Positions 36,604 to 45,028 of a DNA stretch of 64,000 nt are shown here, in pieces. A program made the position numbers and the translations under genes. Location of the stretch: positions 1 to 64,000 of the forward strand of contig NZ_JQLW01000010.1 in the NCBI RefSeq assembly GCF_000744415.1, read 5' to 3'. Under the pieces are notes generated by a model. The model worked only from the letters and a program-made list of their open reading frames with translations. It made no database searches and was not told the DNA's origin. Numbering within the stretch: the stretch's first letter is position 1; the number at the start of each line of letters is the position of its first letter. The stretch comes from Ghiorsea bivora. GTDB taxonomy: Bacteria; Pseudomonadota; Zetaproteobacteria; Mariprofundales; Mariprofundaceae.

Positions 36604-38538
36604 GTGGTCAATCAACGCATCCAAACAACATTTCTTTTTTTCATCTTGTTTGCATGGCACAGCACTAGCTATGCGGTCACAGCATCAGGGAATATAACTA
36701 TTCAAGGTTCCAATGTCATTTTAACATTACAAGCAACTCAAGATACCAAAGCATTATATGCTATAGCTTCAATATATCCATCTAGCACCAATGCAACACC
36801 ATATGGTCTTGGAATCAAGCGTATGTATTGTTCTCTTAGCATCAGTACACAGTACGCCAATCGATTAAAAGTAAGTACATGTTTAAGGTCTTTATTCCCA
36901 CAAGGCTCCTTTTCTTTTGACATGAATGCTGTGGATATCATTCCTGACCCACGCAGAGGAACTACAACGGCAGGTAGAACATTCACCACAAAAAGCATTA
37001 CCATTGATAACACTCCATTGTTACAGTCCATTCGCCTTGCTTCAAACTTTGCTTTTCAACCCTATGCGTTTACAGGACAGGTGATTTTCCCTGGTGGTGG
37101 TGTGTGGCCACACCGGGGACATGCACCAGTTATTATCGACATCATTGATGTAAGCGGAAACACAGTGAAATCTTATGTTTTCGATACATTAAATGGTAGA
37201 GGTTCCGCACCAAATATCATCGATTTGTCCAAGCAGTATACAAATCTTAGTGTATTACCAGATGGGAACTACACAGCAAAGTTTACAGCAAGGGCAATCA
37301 ATGGTACACAAGCAACCACTACGCTTAGTTTTCAAATCAAACGCTCCCCTACTGTGCATGTTATACTTGGTAAAACACAAGTTACAGGCTGTGAAACACT
37401 AACAGGTTCTCTCACAATCAGCGATCCCTCTGGTCAAGGCGGCACGGTGACATTAAGCTTACCTGATGGTAGCACACAATCATTTACATACACAGGCGGC
37501 ACATCTGCCCCTATACCATTTAGCTATGCAGTGTCTGAACCTGTGGGTTCTACATTGACCTTTACCGCCACAGCCACCAGCAACTCAGGTGCAACAAGCA
37601 AGCAGCCTGCAACTGCATCCGCCAATATCATTGCAGGTGGGCTGAATGTAACCATCACCCCTGCAAAAGCTGTTGTTGAGCCGACTTTGAATAACCGAAG
37701 AAGCTGGATGCAAACAGTAGGAGCAAATCAAACATCGGTTATCATTGATGTAAAAGACCCAAACAATCAGCCTGTTTCTGGTGCATCAATATCACTCAAA
37801 ACACAATTGGGTGCTGGTAATTTCGGCGGACACGATCATGGTGCAGACCCAGCCAATGCAGCATTAAAGCCCTTGGGCACAACAAGTGCTATTGTTGATA
37901 ACAATGATGGCACTTATACCACTACATACACGGCATCCATGTTTGCCTCGGAAGAAAAAGTTGTCGCAGATGCTTCGTTTAGAGGCTGTATAGGCTCCGC
38001 AGCATCTCCTGTAATTACTTCGAAGGTTTCTAATTTGCAGGCCATTGTTCTGCCCGCAGGGGGGCTGCACACATTTGTTGGAGGGACTTGCCAACATTAT
38101 GGTGCTGCCACGCCGTGGAAACCTGATAAAACGGCTGCGTGCGGAGGGATAACGGGCAGTAATAACCAATATTTGACAGCATATCGTGCGGGACTGCTGG
38201 ACAGGCTGTTAAAGCTATATGAGCAGAGATGGGGTGCAGGCTTATACATCAATGATGCCAGCTTAAAGTTTGGGGGAGCCTTTGATACCAATGGCAACTG
38301 GGCATATAAGCCGCATAGCAATCATAGGCTTGGCTTGGATGTGGATTTGGCGCTAAAGGATACAAGTATTCCCATGATGACTCTGCCAACATCTGTGGGT
38401 GCGGATGTTGTATACAAGAAGCTTTTATCTGCTATAGAAGAACTAGACTCTGAGCTTCTGAAACAGATCGAAGTTAAAAAGCATGGTGGCAATCACCTTC
38501 ATATTAAACCAAATATGAATAACTGGAGGGGCAAATGA
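36604..38538 (+). CDS. Secreted protein with Ig-like domains and C-terminal LAS-type metallopeptidase (copy 1)
   Basis: I start at GTG 36604, seven bases after GGAGGG, which gives a clear signal peptide (VNQRIQTTFLFFILFAWHST); the frame is open to 36490 without a signal. The 644-residue product has several immunoglobulin-like beta domains, one with the motif GGHDHG. The C-terminal 130 residues resemble LAS (M15/M74) peptidases: GAGLYINDASLKFGG, then HRLGLDVD (H-x-x-G-x-x-x-D) and HLH (38494-38502). H, D and H would bind zinc. Relatives cut peptidoglycan stems or D-amino peptides. The next gene overlaps by 4 bp. Confidence 0.75.
   Translation: MVNQRIQTTFLFFILFAWHSTSYAVTASGNITIQGSNVILTLQATQDTKALYAIASIYPSSTNATPYGLGIKRMYCSLSISTQYANRLKVSTCLRSLFPQGSFSFDMNAVDIIPDPRRGTTTAGRTFTTKSITIDNTPLLQSIRLASNFAFQPYAFTGQVIFPGGGVWPHRGHAPVIIDIIDVSGNTVKSYVFDTLNGRGSAPNIIDLSKQYTNLSVLPDGNYTAKFTARAINGTQATTTLSFQIKRSPTVHVILGKTQVTGCETLTGSLTISDPSGQGGTVTLSLPDGSTQSFTYTGGTSAPIPFSYAVSEPVGSTLTFTATATSNSGATSKQPATASANIIAGGLNVTITPAKAVVEPTLNNRRSWMQTVGANQTSVIIDVKDPNNQPVSGASISLKTQLGAGNFGGHDHGADPANAALKPLGTTSAIVDNNDGTYTTTYTASMFASEEKVVADASFRGCIGSAASPVITSKVSNLQAIVLPAGGLHTFVGGTCQHYGAATPWKPDKTAACGGITGSNNQYLTAYRAGLLDRLLKLYEQRWGAGLYINDASLKFGGAFDTNGNWAYKPHSNHRLGLDVDLALKDTSIPMMTLPTSVGADVVYKKLLSAIEELDSELLKQIEVKKHGGNHLHIKPNMNNWRGK
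37434..37612 (+). repeat. Near-identical segment shared with 39543-39721 (first copy)
   Basis: About 180 bp from GTCAAGGCGGCACGGTGA onward are almost identical to the start of the second peptidase-like frame, with four differences by eye. Identity drops sharply after the AAGCAGCCTGCAAC block. On either side the two genes are only moderately similar. Confidence 0.85.
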
Positions 38539-39527
38539 AATTTTTTAATATTTGTTTAGTAGCAACCATAATTATGGTTGGAGTTTCATTTGCACAAGCT
38601 AGAGTTTTACCTGGTTGGTTTGATTCTCAGGGGAACCCCGTGCATACGGCGGATGAAGTGAATGTTCAAGTGAATGTCACCGTCCAAGCTACACCACAAG
38701 GCTATAGATATACCTATTCTATAACTTCTCTACCAAACAGTTTACAAAATTTAGTGGTTTTTGAAGTTGCTTTGTCGGATCCGTATAGTGTGGTTGCAGG
38801 AACCGAGGCATCCCCATGGCCACACTCTCAAGGAACCTACTTTGGTAACCCAAAACATCCAAGTACGCTCGGTTATCAACCAAGTTTAGAAACACTTTCT
38901 ATATTATGGTCAAATAGGTTCTCTACATTTTCACCTGGACTTACTTTATCAGGGTTTATGTTTATTTCACCCTATCCACCAGCTATGATAAGTGGACGTA
39001 TTGAAGGTGATACAGAGCCACCTGTTATTTGGGATGAGGAGCAAGATATTCCAGAGTTTTACAATCAAACCATTTACGGTCCTGGCAAAATTATTCCCGT
39101 TATCGGTCCTGTTAAACCCACCACACCCAATGTCACCGATAATTATTCGGTGCTGGGTTGCGTAGGTGGGATATGCGATGTGCAACTGGATATTACAGGT
39201 CCGCAAGACCCGTATGGCACGGCATATACCTACACTTGGAGCGGTGCGTTCGGCACAGCTATGGGTGCAAAACCTGTGGTGCAGCTTGCGGCAGGCACAT
39301 ATCAAGTCTCTGTTGCCGTGAGCGACCCTTACGCCACCTTGGTGACGGCGACCATGCCCATCACCGTGGTTGACCCCAATCCACCTGCTGGTGGTGGTAA
39401 CGCTGGTGGTGCAGGTTCGCCCAGCAACGACATGGATCATGATGGTATTGATGATGAACATGACGATGACCGCGATGGTGATGGTAAACCCAACAATGAG
39501 GATGATGACCCCGACCACCCTGATTAA
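38535..39527 (+). CDS. Secreted PKD-like protein with acidic calcium-binding tail (copy 1)
   Basis: The 330-residue protein begins with a signal peptide (FNICLVATIIMVGVSFAQA). The middle is all-beta. A PKD-like domain spans about residues 200-280 (DVQLDITGPQDPYG; VSVAVSDPYATLVTATM). The C-terminus is a glycine-rich linker and a thrombospondin-type-3-like tail of alternating acidic residues (DHDGIDDEHDDDRDGDG), which should bind calcium. It overlaps the peptidase gene by 4 bp, so the two are made together. I do not recognise a named family; it may present or inhibit the partner peptidase at the cell surface. Confidence 0.7.
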   Translation: MKFFNICLVATIIMVGVSFAQARVLPGWFDSQGNPVHTADEVNVQVNVTVQATPQGYRYTYSITSLPNSLQNLVVFEVALSDPYSVVAGTEASPWPHSQGTYFGNPKHPSTLGYQPSLETLSILWSNRFSTFSPGLTLSGFMFISPYPPAMISGRIEGDTEPPVIWDEEQDIPEFYNQTIYGPGKIIPVIGPVKPTTPNVTDNYSVLGCVGGICDVQLDITGPQDPYGTAYTYTWSGAFGTAMGAKPVVQLAAGTYQVSVAVSDPYATLVTATMPITVVDPNPPAGGGNAGGAGSPSNDMDHDGIDDEHDDDRDGDGKPNNEDDDPDHPD

Positions 39528-39542
39528 AACATCTTGCTTCTA

Positions 39543-39721
39543 GTCAAGGCGGCACGGTGATATTAAGCTTACCTGATGGCAGCACACAATCATTTACATA
39601 CACAGGCGGCACATCTGCCCCTATACCATTTAGCTATGCAGTGTCTGAACCTGTGGGTTCTACATTGACCTTTACCGCCACAGCCACCAGCAATTCAGGC
39701 GCAACAAGCAAGCAGCCTGCA
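39543..39721 (+). repeat. Near-identical segment shared with 37434-37612 (second copy)
   Basis: This segment lies at the very 5' edge of the second peptidase-like frame, immediately after the first PKD-like gene. The duplication boundary is at about AGTCAAGGCGG. No signal peptide or N-terminal domain precedes it. Confidence 0.85.
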
Positions 39722-40573
39722 ACAGCAACTGCGAATGTGATTGCAGGTGGGCTGAATGTAACGATAACGCCTGCGAAAGTATTGTTAGAGCCAAGACTCC
39801 GCCATCGTGCAGATGTAAAACCAAGTCAAGTTGCTTCAGCTTACAAAACACCAGTTGATATATTGGTTACGGATATGTTTGGGGTTGCTATAACTGGCGC
39901 AAGTGTTTCTTTAACCATATTAACTGTAGATGAAGGTTTTGGTGGTCACGATCATGGCAACTGGCTGCCACCAAAATTAATTATACCTAAACCTAAAGGT
40001 ATTATATTTCCTGCATCAGGTACAACAATAACAGGACATGTCTTTACTGAATATATAGGCAATGAAATTTCCTCATTGGAAAAGATAGAAGCAAATGTTT
40101 ATTATCAAGGATGCTCATTAACTGCCACATCCTCAGCAATAACCTCAGAAATATCTAATTTAACACAATTGGCTGTGAATTCACCGCATTTCAAAATAGG
40201 TGGCACTGATGCACATCATGGCAATAACTGGAATGGCTTTCCAACCACGCCTGATAATAATCATTGGGTTTCATCATCTACTGCAGCAAAAATGAATATT
40301 ATTATGACTGAGTATCCTAAAAAATTTAGTGGTGCTGGATTATATATTAATGATGCTAGTTTACCCAAAGGTGGAAGGTTTGATGCGAAGGGAAATTGGT
40401 TAGATCCGCATCAAACACATAGGCGTGGCATTGATATTGATGTTCATACACTCGACTCAACGAGCCAAAATGTAAAAAGTCGATTAGAATTAATTAAGCT
40501 TTCTGATAAAGATTTATTTAGAGAAATACTAGATGAAGGCAACCACCTTCATATTTATTTCTATCCGAACTAA
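39557..40573 (+). pseudogene. 5'-truncated second copy of the Ig-like/LAS metallopeptidase gene
   Basis: The frame encodes about 338 residues collinear with the C-terminal half of copy 1, starting inside an Ig-like domain. The only start is a GTG at 39557 with a weak AAGGCGG before it. The N-terminal domains and signal peptide are missing. The peptidase motifs remain intact: GGHDHG, GAGLYINDASLPKGG, HRRGIDID and HLH. Downstream of the near-identical edge the protein has diverged strongly. It is either a decaying copy or a cytoplasmic remnant, though selection seems to have kept the active site. It lies 12 bp before the second PKD-like gene. Confidence 0.65.
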
Positions 40574-40585
40574 TTAGGAGTTTAT

Positions 40586-41599
40586 ATGTATAAATCAAAT
40601 TTTTTTATTTTATTAGGAATATTATTTCTTGCGATACCCTCATTTGCTAAAGTTATTCCTGGATTAATAGATAGAAGTGGAAATGCCGTGCATACAGCAG
40701 ATGAGTTTAATTTATCAATCACAACAACTGTAGCACCCAAGCCTCAAGGGTATCAGTATACTTATAATTTATCACTAGGCATAAACAGCATACAACCAAT
40801 ATGGCAATTTATGATTTTTTTACCTGATGTAGCTTCACTCATTCCTAATTCGTCTAGTTCTTTTTGGGGGAAAGGTTGGGGGCCTAAGGTAGGTAGTTCA
40901 AAAGAAAACACTTCTATTCGCTGGGGAACTATTCCAGAAAAAAACAATCAAAACCTCCTGACTCCAACAGGAACTCACACATTTACCTTTACATCTCCTT
41001 ACCCTCCAGGCATTGCTGAAGCTTATGCGGAGGGTGTCACAGCAGGTCCTTGGGTTCCAACTGATATGGCTTCAGGAAATCCGCTCGGGTTTAGTAACCA
41101 CACACCATACGGCCCTGGTAAAGTGTTTCCAGTCATCGGTCCTGTTAAGCCCGCCACACCCAATGTGACGGATAATTATTCGGTTGTAGGTTGTGCGGGT
41201 GGCATATGCGATGTGCAGTTGGATATTACTGGACCGCAAGACCCATACGGTACGACATATACCTACACTTGGACAGGTGCATTCGGCACCGCAACAGGTG
41301 CCAAGCCTCTCGTGCAACTTGCCGTAGGAAACTACAATATATCCGTAGCCGTGAGCGACCCTTATGCCACGTTGGTAACCGCCACCATGCCCATCACCGT
41401 GATTGATCCCAATCCACCTGTAATCACTCCCCCTGCTGGCGGTGGTAACGCTGGTGCTGGTGGGGCAGGTCAAGGTAGCAATACTGGCAGCTCAAACAGC
41501 GACATCGACCATGACGGCATCCCCGATGATGAAGATGATGACCGAGACGGTGACGGCAAGAAAAATAGCGAGGATCAAGACCCCGACCACCCAGATTGA
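40586..41599 (+). CDS. Secreted PKD-like protein with acidic calcium-binding tail (copy 2)
   Basis: The 337-residue paralogue of the 38535 gene begins with a signal peptide (NFFILLGILFLAIPSFA). The N-terminal part is diverged (NAVHTADEFNLSITTTVA versus NPVHTADEVNVQVNVTVQ in copy 1). The PKD-like domain is about 80-85% identical by eye, and the tail is acidic (DIDHDGIPDDEDDDRDGDG). The ATG follows AGGAGTTTAT. The frame is intact even though its upstream partner is truncated, so it could still be expressed, possibly from the copy 1 promoter. Confidence 0.7.
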   Translation: MYKSNFFILLGILFLAIPSFAKVIPGLIDRSGNAVHTADEFNLSITTTVAPKPQGYQYTYNLSLGINSIQPIWQFMIFLPDVASLIPNSSSSFWGKGWGPKVGSSKENTSIRWGTIPEKNNQNLLTPTGTHTFTFTSPYPPGIAEAYAEGVTAGPWVPTDMASGNPLGFSNHTPYGPGKVFPVIGPVKPATPNVTDNYSVVGCAGGICDVQLDITGPQDPYGTTYTYTWTGAFGTATGAKPLVQLAVGNYNISVAVSDPYATLVTATMPITVIDPNPPVITPPAGGGNAGAGGAGQGSNTGSSNSDIDHDGIPDDEDDDRDGDGKKNSEDQDPDHPD

Positions 41600-41680
41600 T
41601 ACGCTTCATCGACAATTAAACATTGCAAAATGTGGTGCAAATCACAATCATGCGATGGTTATCGTTTTGAGGGTGTGTAT

Positions 41681-42571
41681 ATGTCATTTTTTAGTCGTCT
41701 TAGCAAAGGGTTGAGCAAAACCCGTGAAAGTATTGGTGGTTTATTCCCCAGTGAAACCAAAGAAAAAATAAGTGATAGCCAATGGCAAGACATTGAAGAT
41801 GCCTTAATTATGGCAGATTGTGGCGCACAATTAGCCATGGACTTGGTTAGAAAAGCAAAGAAATCAAAGCAACCCATGCAAACCTTAAAAGACAATATGC
41901 AAGCCACCTTGGTGACAGGCAGTGAAATCAAAGAAGCAAAACCTTTTGTGCTTTTGGTTGCAGGCGTGAATGGCACGGGCAAAACCACCACGATTGGTAA
42001 ACTTGCCAATATGTATGCCGACCAAGGTAAAAAAGTATTGATTGGCGCAGCAGACACCTTTCGTGCTGCAGCCGTTGAACAATTAGCTGTATGGGTGGAA
42101 CGCGCTGGCGCAGATATTGTTAAACAAGCAGAAGGTGCGGATCCTGCATCGGTTGCTTTTGATACTATCTCACGTGGCATAGCCAAAAATTATGATGTGA
42201 TTATTATTGATACTGCAGGTCGTGTACAAACCGATACCAGCCTGATGAATGAGTTGGCCAAAGTATACCGCGTGATTGGCAAAGCCCTAGATGGTGCACC
42301 GCATGAAGTTTGGCATGTGGTTGATGGTGGTACAGGGCAAAATGCAATTGTACAGGTCGAAAAATTCCGTGAAATCATTCATACCACAGGTTTGATTGTG
42401 ACCAAGCTTGATGGCACTGGCAAAGGTGGTGTGGTATTGCAACTATGTGATAAGTTTAAGTTACCCGTGCGTTATATTGGGGTGGGTGAAAGTTTGGAAG
42501 ACTTGATGCCTTTTCATGCAGGAGCATATATCGATAGTTTACTGCCTGAAACAACACAAACCTCAACATAA
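41681..42571 (+). CDS. ftsY: Signal recognition particle receptor FtsY
   Basis: The 296-residue GTPase docks SRP-ribosome complexes at the membrane. The NG domain has the P-loop GVNGTGKTTTIGKLA, DTFRAAAVEQL, DTAGR and TKLDGTGKGG. The acidic A domain of E. coli FtsY is absent, as in many bacteria; the N-terminus is a short amphipathic helix (MSFFSRLSKGLSKTRES). I use the ATG at 41681 behind GAGGGTG; the frame is open to 41630. Its 3' end overlaps that of cheR by 9 bp, convergently. Confidence 0.95.
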   Translation: MSFFSRLSKGLSKTRESIGGLFPSETKEKISDSQWQDIEDALIMADCGAQLAMDLVRKAKKSKQPMQTLKDNMQATLVTGSEIKEAKPFVLLVAGVNGTGKTTTIGKLANMYADQGKKVLIGAADTFRAAAVEQLAVWVERAGADIVKQAEGADPASVAFDTISRGIAKNYDVIIIDTAGRVQTDTSLMNELAKVYRVIGKALDGAPHEVWHVVDGGTGQNAIVQVEKFREIIHTTGLIVTKLDGTGKGGVVLQLCDKFKLPVRYIGVGESLEDLMPFHAGAYIDSLLPETTQTST

Positions 42572-43387
42572 ACGCCAAATTCTTTGCCGTTGAACATCAA
42601 CCCGTTGCCACTTGGATATATTTCCTTCAGGTAAGTCTGCGGCACCTGTAATGAGGTAACCACCTTTACGCATCGTTCTGGCTATGCGGTCAATCACGCG
42701 TTTGCGCTCTTCAATACTAAAATAAATCAACACATTACGCAAAAACACAACATCAAATAAACCAAACCGGTGCATTTGTGTCACCAGTGTATCTAACACC
42801 AAATTTCCCTCATAAAAGCTTGCCATTGCTCTTAAATCATCATTCACCACCCACGATGGCCCCATTGGACGAAAAAATTTATTTAACCTTGGCATGGAAA
42901 CACCACGCTTTACTTCAATATCTGAATAAGTCCCTTGCTTGGCAAACGCAACCGATTCCGCAGATAAATCTGTGCCTACAATTTGTACACGCTGCCTAGC
43001 ATTGGGCATAACCTCGCAGGCTGTCATAGCAATAGAATATGCCTCCTGACCTCTGGATGCAGCAGCTGACCATATATTTATAGGTGAACTCATACCTTTA
43101 CCTTGGTTTATTTCAGGAAAAATATGTTCTTGTAATGCAACAAAAGGGTAACCATCCCGAAAAAACAATGTTTCATTGGTAGTCATCAAATCAATCGCTT
43201 CAGCAGCAAGTGCCGAGTTTTCTTGCTGCTTTATCTTAAGAATAAGTGCATTCAAATCATCTGCGTTATATTTTGTCAAAATCGGCTGAAGTCTTGATTT
43301 GACCAAATATGCTTTTTCCTTGGTAATTACGATACCACTTTTCCTTTCTAGAAACTCTCTAAACCATGTAAATTTATGCTCTTTCAC
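42563..43387 (-). CDS. cheR: Chemotaxis protein methyltransferase CheR
   Basis: The 274-residue enzyme transfers methyl groups from SAM to glutamates of chemoreceptors. An N-terminal helical CheR_N region is followed by the Rossmann domain, with NIWSAAASRGQEAYSIAM, VGTDLS and VFLRNVLIYFS. The start is GTG at 43387 behind GGAGC. It is last in the seven-gene chemotaxis operon and, with CheB, provides adaptation. Its 3' end overlaps ftsY. Confidence 0.93.
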   Translation of the reverse strand: MKEHKFTWFREFLERKSGIVITKEKAYLVKSRLQPILTKYNADDLNALILKIKQQENSALAAEAIDLMTTNETLFFRDGYPFVALQEHIFPEINQGKGMSSPINIWSAAASRGQEAYSIAMTACEVMPNARQRVQIVGTDLSAESVAFAKQGTYSDIEVKRGVSMPRLNKFFRPMGPSWVVNDDLRAMASFYEGNLVLDTLVTQMHRFGLFDVVFLRNVLIYFSIEERKRVIDRIARTMRKGGYLITGAADLPEGNISKWQRVDVQRQRIWRLC

Positions 43388-43413
43388 GTTTCTAGCTCCA
43401 TATAATACTCAGC

Positions 43414-44487
43414 TTAGGCCACATGCCTGAGCATAGCTTTAGCTATATCAGCTAAAGGTAAGACTTCATTAGCAGCACCATTGCGAAAGGTTTCACCTGC
43501 CATACCCCACACCACACTGCTTTCCTCATTTTGGACAAGCACATGATTTCCTTGTTCTGACAGTAACTTGGCGCCTTTAGCACCATCGTTACCCATGCCC
43601 GTCAAAACCACAGCCAAGGTTTTTACTGCTGGCGATAACGCAACCAAAGATTCGTAAGTTACATCTACCGACGGAATGGCATGGTTTACCCGTACCCCCG
43701 CCTCTAACTGTGCAACCAAAGCTGAACCACGTTGCATAATTTTCATATGCACATCACCTGGTGCCATATATACATGCCCAGCTTGAAGCACCTCACCTTG
43801 CCCTGCCACACGACAAACCAGCGGACTGCTTTGATTCAAACGTGTCGCAAGTGATGTAATAAATGCTTTGGGCATATGCTGAGTTACCACAACCGGCACT
43901 GAAAAATTTTCAGGAAGCTGACTTAACACCTCTTGCAAAGCAGCAGGTCCTCCTGTGCTTGAACCAATGGCAACCACATCTGCCTTAAATACACCACGCG
44001 TTACCTTATGACTTGTTTTTAAAGGAGAGGCGGCTGCGTTTACTGCTGTTGGAGTAACTTTTACAGGCACATGCACACGTTTAAATACCGATTTTAAGCT
44101 TCGCGCTTGCTGAATTTCAGGTAACAATTTATCTTGCAAGTAAGTTTTTTTATCGACAACATTGGTATCAGGTTTAAGAATAAAATCAAATGCACCCAAC
44201 TCCATAGCTTTTAAGGTTTTCTCTGCATCTGTTTCCGTGCTACAAGCCACAACAATCACTTTAATATGTGGGTACTTTTCTCGCATTTGATACAAAATTT
44301 CTATGCCGTCCATATCTGGCATCTTCATGCTTAAGGTAATTAAATCTGGTTGCAAGTGCGCAATCATATCCAATGCTTTTTTTCCATTATTGGCAACACC
44401 AATAATTTCCGTATCGGGTAAGTCGGATAAACATGTGCGTAATAACAAACGAAATGGAGCGGAACTATCAACTATAAGGATTTTCAT
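43414..44487 (-). CDS. cheB: Chemotaxis response regulator methylesterase CheB
   Basis: The 357-residue protein has an N-terminal receiver (MKILIVDSSAPFRLLLRTCL; phospho-acceptor region DLITLSMKMPDMDG, where the usual aspartate appears as a serine-methionine variant, see findings). The C-terminal esterase has serine in AIGSSTGGPAAL, histidine in VVTQHMPKAF and aspartate in GMGNDGAKG. I use the ATG at 44487, giving MKILIVDS; the frame stays open into cheW. It removes methyl groups from receptors and balances CheR. Confidence 0.9.
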   Translation of the reverse strand: MKILIVDSSAPFRLLLRTCLSDLPDTEIIGVANNGKKALDMIAHLQPDLITLSMKMPDMDGIEILYQMREKYPHIKVIVVACSTETDAEKTLKAMELGAFDFILKPDTNVVDKKTYLQDKLLPEIQQARSLKSVFKRVHVPVKVTPTAVNAAASPLKTSHKVTRGVFKADVVAIGSSTGGPAALQEVLSQLPENFSVPVVVTQHMPKAFITSLATRLNQSSPLVCRVAGQGEVLQAGHVYMAPGDVHMKIMQRGSALVAQLEAGVRVNHAIPSVDVTYESLVALSPAVKTLAVVLTGMGNDGAKGAKLLSEQGNHVLVQNEESSVVWGMAGETFRNGAANEVLPLADIAKAMLRHVA

Positions 44488-44494
44488 ATGCTGT

Positions 44495-45019
44495 CTAATG
44501 CATAGTGATTTCTTTGGTATTGGGTGCCGATGCATTGGGAATGGTCAATGCAACAAATCTATCCACATTCACCAGTAACAACACTCTATCCTCTTGTTTT
44601 AACACCCCATCACTCACTTGCCGCCACACTTCGTTTAAAGAACTCGGTGTTGCCTCAAACAAATCTTCATCCAACACAATCACTTCGCCAACATCATCCA
44701 CAATCAGACCAAAGTCTTCACCACTCATGGTTTCAATAATAACCACGTGAAAAGGCTCATCTTCTCCTCTATCTGGCTCACCAATCACACGGCGCACTTC
44801 AAGCTCTGTAATCACCCTTCCCCGCAAGTTAATCAAACCCGCGACTGCATAGGGTGCCATAGGCATAGTGGTTCGCTTTTGTTGTTTTACCACCTCCCGC
44901 ACCTGTTGTACGCGAAAACCAATCCATTGATCAGCGATGCGACACGTCAAAAGCTCAACAGGTTTATTGTCTTTCATCACCGTGACGGATGACGTTTCAT
45001 GAACCAATACATTTGACAT
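44495..45019 (-). CDS. cheW: Chemotaxis coupling protein CheW
   Basis: The 174-residue SH3-like adaptor links receptors to CheA. Family segments include CRIADQWIGFRVQQVREVV, GLINLRGRVITELEVRR and DFGLIVDDVGEVIVLDED. The tail is slightly longer than usual. It starts 10 bp after the cheA stop and its stop is 7 bp before the cheB start. Confidence 0.92.
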   Translation of the reverse strand: MSNVLVHETSSVTVMKDNKPVELLTCRIADQWIGFRVQQVREVVKQQKRTTMPMAPYAVAGLINLRGRVITELEVRRVIGEPDRGEDEPFHVVIIETMSGEDFGLIVDDVGEVIVLDEDLFEATPSSLNEVWRQVSDGVLKQEDRVLLLVNVDRFVALTIPNASAPNTKEITMH

Positions 45020-45028
45020 ATTTACCCC

